From UBA1372 sp964496075 (lineage in GTDB: Bacteria > Patescibacteriota > Microgenomatia > UBA12405), in the NCBI GenBank assembly GCA_964496075.1, contig CAZBXB010000022.1, positions 1 through 11,172 on the forward strand: a DNA stretch of 11,172 nt. The letters run 5' to 3'. The first letter of the stretch is position 1, and every line of letters starts with the position of its first letter. Positions 1 to 5,951 of the stretch are shown here, in pieces. Both the position numbers and the translations under genes were made by a program. The notes beneath the pieces were generated by a model. The model searched no databases. It saw only the letters and a list, made by a program, of their open reading frames with translations, and was not told the DNA's origin.

Positions 1-104
1 GAATCCTCAGAGACTATACGCTAGACTCCAAAGATGGAGATGATATAGTCCGAACTCTGGTGAGAATCAGAGAGTGTAATATTTATATTACAAATAACAG
101 ATAG
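1..104 (+). mobile_element. Group I intron 1, 3' end (23S site about 1923)
   Basis: This is the 3' catalytic core of a self-splicing group I intron that begins upstream of the window. A P7 helix is visible: GACTATA at about 12-18 pairs perfectly with TATAGTC at about 43-49. A P8 hairpin (ACTCC/GGAG) lies between the two strands. P9-type hairpins follow, CTCTG/CAGAG and then TGTAATAT/ATATTACA. The intron would end in G104 directly before TCTAAGGTAGCG, which corresponds to insertion after E. coli position 1923, the I-CeuI region. The splice site could be off by several bases because helix 69 is only partly visible. No ORF remains in the visible part. Its core around GAATCC...ATACGC closely resembles that of intron 3. 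Confidence 0.82.
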
Positions 105-698
105 TCTAAGGTAGCGAAGTCCTTTGTCGTGTAAGTTACGACCCGTATGAAAGGCTCAACGACCGTGAAACTGTCTTAACCATTTACCCAGTGAAATTGA
201 AAGAGCGGTGAAGATGCCGTTTAATTACTGTAGGACAAAAAGACCCCATGAAGCTTTACTGGATCTTTACATTGATAAAAAAATAATGATTGTCGAGAAT
301 AGGAGGGAGCGCTTGCGCGTTAGTGGAATACCTCTCTTTATTATTTTTGAGTCTAACCTTATCTGACGAATATCAGATGGGGACAGTGTATGGTTGCCAG
401 TTTGCCTGGGGCAGGCGCCTGCTAAAAAGTAACGCGGGCACACAAAGGTTGACTTAGTCCGGCAAGAAATCGGACTGTAAGTGTAAAAGCAAAAGTCAGC
501 TTGACTGCGAGACAAACTAGTCGAGGTCCAATATTTAGTTGGACTCCTTAAATTTATTTAAGGACAGGGTCGAAAGACGGTTTTAGTGATCCTCGTGACT
601 CATTTGGTATGAGCACGGGCTTAATGGATAAAAGCTACTCTGGGGATAACAGGCTAGTCGCATCCGATAGCTCATATTGACGATGCGGTTCGGCACCT
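105..698 (+). rRNA. rrl: 23S rRNA, exon (about E. coli 1924-2500)
   Basis: Strong identity to domains IV and V of bacterial 23S rRNA. Visible landmarks are GGTAGCGAAGTCC, the segment around AAAAAGACCCCATGAAGC, and GGGGATAACAGGCT in the peptidyl-transferase centre. The exon stops at GGCACCT, exactly where the E. coli sequence continues CGATGTCGG; that continuation is found after the intron at 1571. Reverse-strand open frames across this region are artefacts of the rRNA. Confidence 0.95.
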
Positions 699-1570
699 TA
701 GCCAATCAAGGCTTAATAATCGGGGTGGGCGGAAGTAATTCCGTTAGTCTGTTTTAATTTATATCTAGCTCATAACGGTGGACACCTTAATTGATTTTTG
801 GGTAATCTTCGGGTTATCCTTAATTGATGGTCAACATCGTGGGAAGTCTAACAAAAGAACAAAAATCCATTCTTATTGGCTGTCTCTTAGGAGACGGAAC
901 AATGAGAAAAAAAGTCAATGCTTATTTCGAAGTAAATCATGCTTATAAGCAAAAAGAATTAGTGGATTGGATGTTTACTAAGTTTGAAAATTTAGTATTA
1001 ACTCCACCAAAATGGAGAAAGGGAAACGGAAATAGAGAAGCGTATCGCTTTTTTACAAGAAGTTTACCTGTACTTACTCCATTTTATGATTATTTTTACA
1101 AAGAAGGAAAAAAAATTATTCCTTTTAATTTAAAAATGAATCCTCTAACTTTAGCAATATGGTTTATGGACGATGGCTCAAAAAGTCGTTCGTCTGTATA
1201 CTTTAATACGCAACAGTTTACAAGAAAAGAGCAAGTTCGATTGATCAATTATTTAAAAGATCAGTTTGGACTAGAATCAACTTTAAATCGAGATAAAAAA
1301 TATTTTAGGATTCGAATAAGAACTGAAAGTACGAAAAAGTTGGTGAAAATGATATATAAATATGTTTTACCTAGTTTTAGGTATAAACTTCCTTTTGTTA
1401 TGACCCCGTAACGACTTGTTTCTAACATGTTAACAATTGATGTTAGGACGGAGTTATCTAAACTTTTAGGTTTGATAGCTAATACGCTAGCTCCTACTCT
1501 TAAAATTGGATATTTTTAAGAAAGAGGATGAAGGGATAGTCTAAAACTGCAAGAAATTGTAGAAGTAATG
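699..1570 (+). mobile_element. Group I intron 2 in 23S rRNA (site 2500)
   Basis: An 872-nt insertion splits the universally conserved GGCACCT/CGATGTC junction, giving E. coli site 2500. The 5' exon end CACCT can pair with an internal guide GGGTG at 723-727, placing the expected U-G wobble at the splice site (U698, G723). The intron ends in G1570. Near the 3' end there is a P8 hairpin (CTCTTAAAA with TTTTTAAGAAAGAG, about 1496-1526), followed by an S-type element AAGGGATAGTCTA at 1531-1543. The paired P7 5' strand is probably around 1449-1456 with one bulge, which I could not settle by eye. It carries a homing endonuclease gene (824-1411). Group I splicing in vivo is inferred, not shown. Confidence 0.88.
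824..1411 (+). CDS. LAGLIDADG homing endonuclease (two-motif type) in intron 2
   Basis: This 195-residue protein is a double-motif LAGLIDADG homing endonuclease of the LAGLIDADG_2 type. The first motif, LIGCLLGDG, is at residues 17-25. The second, AIWFMDDGS, is at about 110-118. Asp24 and Asp115 or 116 are the likely metal-binding acidic residues. A two-motif enzyme works as a monomer on an asymmetric site, here expected to be the intron-less 2500 junction of 23S rDNA. Two starts are possible: TTG at 824 or ATG at 827. ATG is the more natural choice, and a hairpin (GGGTAA/TTATCC, about 799-820) sits just upstream. There is no clear Shine-Dalgarno sequence, so expression from the rRNA transcript is probably weak. 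The frame is intact, so the gene may still be active; maturase activity cannot be judged. Confidence 0.9.
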   Translation: MMVNIVGSLTKEQKSILIGCLLGDGTMRKKVNAYFEVNHAYKQKELVDWMFTKFENLVLTPPKWRKGNGNREAYRFFTRSLPVLTPFYDYFYKEGKKIIPFNLKMNPLTLAIWFMDDGSKSRSSVYFNTQQFTRKEQVRLINYLKDQFGLESTLNRDKKYFRIRIRTESTKKLVKMIYKYVLPSFRYKLPFVMTP

Positions 1571-1674
1571 CGATGTCGACTTGGCGCATCCTGGCCCTGA
1601 AGAAGGGGCCAAGGGTTGGTCTGTTCGCCCATTAAAGCGCTGCGTTAGTTGGGTTCAGAGCGTCGCGAGACAGC
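1571..1674 (+). rRNA. rrl: 23S rRNA, exon (about E. coli 2501-2604)
   Basis: This 104-nt exon contains the heart of the peptidyl-transferase centre: CGATGTCGAC, GGGGCCAAGGG, CTGTTCGCC and CGTCGCGAGACAG, which align directly with E. coli helices 90-93. It ends just after GAGACAG. The next exon resumes with TCGGTCTCTATCC. The joined product would read GACAGCTCGGTC, against GACAGTTCGGTC in E. coli. The 3' boundary could lie anywhere from 1673 to 1675. Confidence 0.95.
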
Positions 1675-1928
1675 TGACTTTGGTCTAGACCACCAAAGTG
1701 ACAATGAACTGTCTCACCTATTCGATGCTTAATAATGAACGAAAAATTTTTGTCTTTTTGTCCACGCAAGAATGATAGACTTGCAAAAAATAATAGGATA
1801 TAAATCTGGCTATATGCTGGAAACTCTTGTTAATAGTAATCTACTAGTATATACTTTATGTATTAGTGAAAATGGTTATTAATTTCGCTTAAGGCGGAGC
1901 AAGACAATCAGCAGGAAAGGCTAGTTTA

Positions 1929-2393
1929 ATGTTAACTATAAGTGATGATTATTTAATTGGTTTCGTTGAAGGTGAAGGGATGTTTTATGTTGGTATAGTA
2001 CCAAGTCAGCTGGTTAAAAGCGGTTGGCAGGTAATATACATGTTTAAAGTATCTCAGAACCCGAGAGGTAAGGTAGTCCTTGACTACTTTAAGAAAAGAT
2101 TAGGTTGTGGTTATTTAAAACCTAATAATAAAAGAAATCCGAAAGATAAATCATTGGCTTTTGTAGTTAGAAATATAGATGATTTAAAAAACAAAGTATT
2201 ACCGTTTTTTGAAGATAAGCTACTAATCAAAAAGAAAGATTTTGAAGCTTTTAGAAAGGTGTTGTACCTTGTAATGGAAGGTAAACATCTTAAGAAAGAA
2301 AGTTTTAAAGAAATTGTTGATTTAGCTTATAGTATGAATACCGGTAAAAGAAAGTTAAGTAAAGAATATATTTTAAATCATTTTTTAAACTAG
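1929..2393 (+). CDS. LAGLIDADG homing endonuclease (single-motif, I-CreI-like) in intron 3
   Basis: This 154-residue protein carries one LAGLIDADG motif, LIGFVEGEG at residues 9-17, with Glu16 at the acidic catalytic position. Single-motif enzymes (LAGLIDADG_1 family, of which I-CreI with 163 residues is the model) act as homodimers on near-palindromic sites. The layout matches I-CreI: the motif helix, a strand with FKVSQN (I-CreI has FQVTQ), a GCGYL strand, a VLPFFEDKLLIKKK segment and a helical C-terminus. The start at 1929 is supported by AGGAAAGG at 1913-1920, part of which is also the intron Q element, so ribosome binding and intron folding would compete. The frame is intact. The stop codon overlaps the first base of the conserved intron R region. 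The target is inferred to be the 23S helix 93 site. Confidence 0.9.
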   Translation: MLTISDDYLIGFVEGEGMFYVGIVPSQLVKSGWQVIYMFKVSQNPRGKVVLDYFKKRLGCGYLKPNNKRNPKDKSLAFVVRNIDDLKNKVLPFFEDKLLIKKKDFEAFRKVLYLVMEGKHLKKESFKEIVDLAYSMNTGKRKLSKEYILNHFLN

Positions 2394-2420
2394 AATCCCC
2401 ACAGACCATACGCCAGAGTT

Positions 2421-2448
2421 AATTTTCAATTTTCAATTTACAATTTTC
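2421..2448 (+). repeat. Heptamer repeat AATTTTC x4 in intron 3
   Basis: Four exact-period units: AATTTTC, AATTTTC, AATTTAC and AATTTTC at 2421, 2428, 2435 and 2442. They sit between the intron R element and the S element, in the P8 stem-loop (CGCC near 2411 and GGCGG near 2476 probably close the stem). It is a peripheral loop that tolerates extension. Heptanucleotide repeats are known in a peripheral loop of the cyanobacterial tRNA-Leu group I intron. Confidence 0.85.
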
Positions 2449-2564
2449 AAAAAATTTGAGCTTTGTTTGTTGAAAGGCGGATGTTAATAAGATATGGGCG
2501 GATCCCCATAGTGATATGGGGCATTTAGCAGAACAAGAAATGCTAAATTTATAAAACATATTTG

Positions 2565-3030
2565 TCGGTCTCTATCCACAGTAATCGTTTGATTCTTGAG
2601 GGGATTCATCTACAGTACGAGAGGACCTAGATGAGGAAATCTCTGGTGTGCCAGTTGTTCTGTCAAGAGCACTGCTGGGTAGCCACATTTCTATAGGATA
2701 ACTGCTGAAAGCATCTCAAGCAGGAAACCGACCCCAAGATTAGGAATCGATGCTTCGCCCTTATAGGGCACAATAAGTAAAAAGTAAAAAGAAATTGAGA
2801 GTTTAGATGGTTTTCTTAATTAGGAATCATCGTCTTTGTCTTTCAATGGACAAAGAAATAAAATTCAAACTTGATGTTTGATGGTTTTCTTAATTAGGAA
2901 TCTTATTTTGTGCTTTGTAAGGGCGGAGCGAGAAATCGCCGGGAGACTACCGGTTAATGCTTTGCATGTGTAAGCCCCGTAAGGGGTTAAGCTAAGCAAA
3001 GAATATGATTAATGAATATTTTTGTGAAAG
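2565..3030 (+). rRNA. rrl: 23S rRNA, 3' exon
   Basis: Starts at TCGGTCTCTATCC and carries the sarcin-ricin loop AGTACGAGAGGACC (about 2616), CACTGCTGGGTAGCCACAT, GCTGAAAGCATCTCAAGC and the 3'-terminal block GTGTAAGC...TTAAGCTAAGC...GATTAATGA. The 3' end is estimated at about 3030 by comparison with E. coli, because the pairing 5' end is outside the window. The stretch from about 2749 to 2915 (helix 97-98 region) does not align with E. coli by eye. It appears expanded and contains a 23-bp direct repeat. Confidence 0.93.
2806..2902 (+). repeat. 23-bp direct repeat inside the 23S 3' domain
   Basis: GATGGTTTTCTTAATTAGGA plus ATC occurs identically at 2806-2828 and 2880-2902, 74 bp apart. Between the copies is a hairpin, CTTTGTC/GACAAAG at about 2832-2853. 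The core ATTAGGAATC occurs once more at 2739-2748, in sequence that matches normal 23S. This could be a tandem duplication of an rRNA segment or a small intervening sequence in the helix 98 region. The 11-mer TAATTAGGAAT within it recurs beside the S23 gene near 10314. Confidence 0.85.
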
Positions 3031-3066
3031 AAGGTAACTAAACTTAATTACTAAGCGATTGATTCT

Positions 3067-3192
3067 TTGATTCCGGTCATTGGAGCGAGGTGGAACCACC
3101 TTTTCCCATTCCGAACAGAGAAGTGAAACGCCTAAGCGCTGACAATAGGTATAGGGCAACTTATACTGAAGATAGGTCGTGGCCGGTATCAA
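3067..3192 (+). rRNA. rrf: 5S rRNA
   Basis: The conserved loop sequences are clear: CGAGGTGGAACCACC, TTCCCATTCCGAACAGAGAA, GTGAAACGCC, and a late GATAGGTCGTGG. The terminal helix forms between TTGATTCCGG at 3067 and CCGGTATCAA at 3183-3192, with one mismatch. The 126-nt span is a little longer than the usual 115-120 nt, so the mature ends are probably a few bases inside. It lies about 35 bp after 23S and is surely part of the same rRNA transcript. Confidence 0.93.
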
Positions 3193-3262
3193 GGGATTAA
3201 TTGAAGTTATAAATTTATTTGGGGTAGGTTTCGTATAGACGAAGCCATTTAATCCTCTTGAT
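3188..3262 (+). promoter_or_regulatory. Long stem linking the 5S 3' end to the terminator
   Basis: ATCAAG+GGATTAA (3188-3200) can pair with TTAATCC+CTTGAT (3249-3262) in a 13-bp stem with a single bulged T at 3256. It encloses an 8-bp hairpin, GGTTTCGT/ACGAAGCC at 3227-3246. The left arm is also the 3' strand of the 5S terminal helix, and the right arm overlaps the first three bases of the terminator stem. The three structures therefore compete in part. A role in 5S processing or in control of termination is inference. Confidence 0.55.
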
Positions 3263-3288
3263 CCCGAATATTTCGGGATCTTTTTTTT
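3260..3288 (+). terminator. Intrinsic terminator of the rRNA operon
   Basis: A perfect 9-bp stem, GATCCCGAA / TTCGGGATC, with a TAT loop, is followed immediately by eight T residues (3281-3288). It lies about 70 bp after 5S and only 12 bp before the ribosome-binding site of the S1-like gene. Nothing promoter-like fits between them, so the S1-like gene must either be read through this terminator or start from a promoter located upstream of it. Confidence 0.9.
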
Positions 3289-3294
3289 AAACAA

Positions 3295-3310
3295 ATCGCC
3301 AGGAGGCGAT
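3295..3310 (+). promoter_or_regulatory. Shine-Dalgarno hairpin of the S1-like gene
   Basis: AGGAGG at 3301-3306 is an ideal ribosome-binding site, 8 bases before ATG 3315. It sits in a 6-bp hairpin, ATCGCC (3295-3300) / GGCGAT (3305-3310), with AGGA as the loop. The loop displays four bases of the site while the last GG is paired. Translational feedback is plausible because bacterial S1 is known to repress its own translation in E. coli, but here it is only inferred. Confidence 0.6.
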
Positions 3311-3314
3311 ATAT

Positions 3315-4663
3315 ATGGCAAACAATAATATAAAAATAATAAAGACAGGTAAGGAGAATAAAGAAAAAAAGGAAATAAAAAAGAAGAATAGGATTGAGAA
3401 AAAAGCAAAGGAAGCAAAAATAAAGGCGGAGGCTAGTTTTATTGTCGGCTTACCGGGGGAGACAGTAGATACGATACAAGATAGCATTAAACTATGGAAG
3501 GAGATAAAACCCGATTGGTGTAGCTTTNNNNNNNNNNTGAGAAAAAAGCAAAGGAGGCAAAAATAAAGGTAAAAATAGCAAAGAAAGACATGACAATGGA
3601 GGATTTGCTGGCGTCTGTATCAGAAGACAACTATAGTGTGGGAAGAGGGGACAAAGTAAAAGGAAAGATTACAGCCATAAAGAATAAGGCAATTTATGTG
3701 GATATTGGGGCAAAAAGTGATGCAGTGGTTGACGGTAGTGAATTTGACTATATTAAAGACTATGTATCGGATCTAAAAGTAGGTGATGAGATTGAAGTGA
3801 TAGTCAGAGTGGCTGAAAGTGATAAAGGTCAGATATTGGTGTCAATGAAAGAGGCGGCAGTTGAGTATGGATGGAAATACTTTGAGGATAAGATTGATAC
3901 TGATGAAGTAGTGACAGTATTTGCAAAAGAGCTAAATAGGGGCGGATCGGTAGTGATTGCGCCATTTGGCTTCTTTGGTTTTATACCAGGATCTCAAATT
4001 GGAGACAAATATAGCGGAGACCCTGACAAGATGACTGGAAAGAAAATTAAAGTCAAGGTTTTGGAAGTTGACCAAACAAAAAATAGATTGGTATTTTCCG
4101 AAAGATTGGTGTCTGAGCCTGGTGTGGTTAATCTTGAAGAAGATACAGCTAAGAATCTTAAGATTGACAGTGTGTTTGATGCTAAGGTGATGAGAGTAGA
4201 GCCTTTTGGCTTGTTTGTTCATGTTGAGGTTGAAGTTGCTAAAAATAAGAAGGTAAGTTTGGAGGGTTTGGCTCACATTTCTGAGATATCTTGGGAAAAG
4301 GTGGAAAGATTGGAGAATATGTATAGAACAGGGGACAGGATAAAGGTTATGTTAATTAATAAAGAAGATGGCAGATTGCAATTTTCAGTTAAAAGATTGA
4401 GTCAAGATCCATGGGTAAAGATTGAAAAGAAGTATCCTAAGGATGAGGAATTTGAGGGAGAGGTAGTCAAGATTGCCAGTTATGGTGCTTTGGTACGGTT
4501 GGAAGCCGGAATTGAAGGCCTGGTACATATATCTAAATTAACCGGTGGGGTAGAACTTAGTCAGACAGACAAAGTAAAAGTCTACGTCGAGTCAATTGAT
4601 GTAGCTAAGAGAAAAGTGTCTTTAGGGCTAGTGTCATCCGGAAAAACAGTTATATACAAGTAA
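3315..4663 (+). CDS. rpsA: S1-domain ribosomal protein (rpsA-like), 5' part disrupted by an assembly gap
   Basis: The body (from ATG 3590, 357 residues) contains four S1/OB-fold RNA-binding repeats at about residues 18-88, 102-172, 192-273 and 285-350 of that frame. The later ones carry GLFVHV...LEGLAHISEI and YGALVRL...IEGLVHISKL. Such proteins bind mRNA at the 30S subunit; four repeats is shorter than the six of E. coli S1 but common in other phyla. The real start is probably ATG 3315, which has a strong AGGAGG site and begins a lysine-rich leader, MANNNIKIIKTGKENK. As given, 3315 and the S1 body are in different frames. A lysine-rich segment is duplicated at 3395 and 3538 around the N run. 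Merging the two copies removes 143 bases and restores the frame, giving about 401 residues. If the gap is taken literally, only 3590-4663 is a clean ORF. Confidence 0.85.
3426..3537 (+). other. Probable misassembled insert (radical-SAM-like fragment plus 10-N gap)
   Basis: Bases 3426-3527 read, in the upstream frame, as ASFIVGLPGETVDTI...PDWCSF. This resembles the FxxGLPGET segment of B12-binding or other radical SAM proteins and has no place in an S1 protein. It is followed by ten N (3528-3537) and then by a second copy (one mismatch) of the lysine-rich sequence that preceded it. Gap filling or scaffolding has most likely attached a foreign piece sharing the lysine-rich k-mer. A real insertion is possible but would break the S1 frame. 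Confidence 0.8.
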
Positions 4664-4690
4664 GAAATTTTATCAAATTTCTTGTTTCGC
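4660..4690 (+). terminator. Putative terminator after the S1-like gene
   Basis: AAGAAATTT (4662-4670) and AAATTTCTT (4675-4683) form a perfect 9-bp, AT-rich stem with a TATC loop, beginning inside the stop codon. The trailing sequence GTTTCG is a poor T tract, so termination may be weak. The rest of the spacer to 4874 holds no supported gene; a 9-bp inverted pair (TATTGGTAT near 4703, ATACCAATA near 4851) spans it. Confidence 0.5.
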
Positions 4691-4874
4691 CTTGCACTTT
4701 GTATTATTGGTATCGATTGTTGGTTTACTGAAATATGTATGTGACCTGTACAAGATGTTGACAATATAGATCAATACAAGTAAAATACGAGCAGATAGAG
4801 CCACATATAGTATGTGAGATGTTGGTTTTCGAACTGACTATCTTCGACCATACCAATAGTGGTTCTTCTGTTTT

Positions 4875-5639
4875 TTACTCAGAAAGGTACTTGTATGGAA
4901 CTCCATAATAACGTACTGTGTATTTCGGATGTTTAGCCTCAGCTTTAGCTTTTGTAAAATTTTTCCAATAATCTTCTCCTAGGCTTGGAAGGTTAATTTT
5001 TTTCTTTACATACTCTCTAAATTCATTTTTACGGTTGCCCCTTTTACCCTTAGTTGGATAAAGTTCATTTAAAATAGCTCCAAGAAGTAAATCGCAAATT
5101 TGTATGGTGTGTGTTTCTTCAGCTTTGGAACTAATATATCCTATATGGTTGAATATGGCATCATCACCATTTGCTAATTTGTATCTAATTATTTCATCGA
5201 ATCTATCTCCGTTAGCTCTGGTTATCTCGTCCATCATTAAACTAGCATTTCTAACACCAGGAATAGTGTTTCTAATTAATAGATATGTCGATTTTGTGTA
5301 CAACATAGCTTCTTTCAATTTTAAAGGTACTCCTTTTTGTCTGCCAACTTTTTTTAATTCCTCCTCATTATATGGGACTACACATGCTCTAAAATACGAC
5401 TCTTGACATCTTGAGAAGAGATCAATAGCTTTTTTGGCCACCCTTAGTTTTTTGGGAGTATCTATTTTGGAGTATTTTATTTCTTTTAATACACCATTAT
5501 TATCCCAAAATTCTTCTTTTTGCTTAACTTTTCTAAACGCGCAATGAAGCCAGGCTCTTTCCCTCTTTGATGGTAAAAATAATGCACCTAATAAAAGTTT
5601 TTCTTTACACGCATATGATTCATCAAAATAAACAATCAC
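4875..5639 (-). CDS. DUF3800 family protein (RNase H-like fold predicted)
   Basis: This 254-residue protein opens with MIVYFDESYA, the N-terminal YFDES signature of DUF3800. It also carries DE at residues 137-138 and the late QICDLLLGAI motif (Asp183), matching the spaced acidic residues of the family. These acids fit the RNase H-like fold proposed for DUF3800, but no reaction or substrate is established. The start is GTG at 5639. It has no Shine-Dalgarno sequence, but TATAAT ends exactly six bases before it, indicating a leaderless mRNA. The gene stands alone: it converges with the S1-like gene and diverges from radA, so the neighbours do not reveal its job. DUF3800 genes are often scattered accessory genes, sometimes in mobile or defence settings. 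Family assignment is firm, function unknown. Confidence 0.85.
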   Translation of the reverse strand: MIVYFDESYACKEKLLLGALFLPSKRERAWLHCAFRKVKQKEEFWDNNGVLKEIKYSKIDTPKKLRVAKKAIDLFSRCQESYFRACVVPYNEEELKKVGRQKGVPLKLKEAMLYTKSTYLLIRNTIPGVRNASLMMDEITRANGDRFDEIIRYKLANGDDAIFNHIGYISSKAEETHTIQICDLLLGAILNELYPTKGKRGNRKNEFREYVKKKINLPSLGEDYWKNFTKAKAEAKHPKYTVRYYGVPYKYLSE

Positions 5640-5651
5640 ATGTCAATTATA
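5640..5651 (-). promoter_or_regulatory. Leaderless promoter of the DUF3800 gene
   Basis: On the reverse strand the sequence reads TATAAT-TGACAT-GTG. The -10 hexamer (5651-5646) is a perfect consensus match and lies six bases from the start codon, so transcription would begin at or next to the GTG. No good -35 hexamer is seen at 16-18 bp. The same layout occurs at radA and rho. Confidence 0.65.
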
Positions 5652-5737
5652 CTTCTTTTTAAAACATCGTTTAGAGCTTTGTATGAGGCAGAGCCCTGAG
5701 GTCTTTACGTAAGACTATTTACGCTTCATGTAGTTAT

Positions 5738-5765
5738 GTTACATGTAAGTTACACGAAAGTTACA
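5738..5765 (+). repeat. Three GTTACA boxes at 11-bp spacing
   Basis: GTTACA occurs at 5738, 5749 and 5760, exactly 11 bp apart, so all three boxes face nearly the same side of the helix. The first lies in a 10-bp palindrome, TTACATGTAA (5739-5748). This is the geometry of a repeated operator for a DNA-binding regulator. It sits about 90 bp upstream of the DUF3800 -10 element and about 190 bp upstream of that of radA. Its function is inferred. Confidence 0.55.
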
Positions 5766-5951
5766 CATAGTACCGATTATGGTAACAGTATATAAAATTG
5801 TGAAACCAGATCTTACTTCAATACACTACTTACCTACAAGTGAGTTGAAGAAAAAAACAAGTAAGTAAGTTTTTGTTGGACAAGTAGGATAAAAATATGA
5901 TGACATTACTAGAAGCGATTTAAACAAAGATTTTAGGTTGGGTGGACAAGT

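Larger units (their letters stand above)
1675..2564 (+). mobile_element. Group I intron 3 in 23S rRNA (site about 2604)
   Basis: An 890-nt insertion in helix 93. P1 is unusually clear: exon GAGACAG (1667-1673) pairs with CTGTCTC (1709-1715) in the intron, and an inner hairpin ACTTTGG/CCAAAGT forms the P1 extension. A P element (TGCTGGAAAC, about 1815) pairs with a Q element AATCAGCAGG (1907-1916). R is at about 2400-2413 and S (AAGATATGGGC) at about 2488-2498. GACCATA and TATGGGC form an imperfect P7. Two 3' hairpins follow, CCCCATA/TATGGGG and ATTTAGCA/TGCTAAAT. The intron appears to end in G2564. Its endonuclease gene lies between Q and R and stops exactly at the start of R. P8 carries a heptamer repeat. 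Confidence 0.87.

Noticed and set aside
267..515. Reverse-strand open frame of 82 codons inside the 23S exon
   Set aside because: It lies wholly on the antisense strand of conserved 23S rRNA sequence and has no protein-like features.
2992..3487. Reverse-strand open frames spanning the 23S end, 5S, terminator and S1 start
   Set aside because: They run antisense through 5S rRNA and the lysine-rich S1 leader; the Phe/Ser-rich translation is a mirror of AAA/GAA codons.
3315..3566. Short hypothetical protein from 3315 ending after the N run
   Set aside because: It is the true S1 leader fused by a misassembly to a radical-SAM-like fragment and then read out of frame; it is not a separate gene.
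4820..4860. tRNA-like 3' end (GGTTTTCGAACTGAC followed by CGACCA)
   Set aside because: The arms do not form a T stem of five pairs, and no matching acceptor, D or anticodon arms are found upstream.
5897..5923. Eight-codon leader ORF (MMTLLEAI) with an AGGA upstream, just before radA
   Set aside because: Too short to support, and the radA promoter at 5952 lies downstream of it, so it would not be on the radA transcript.
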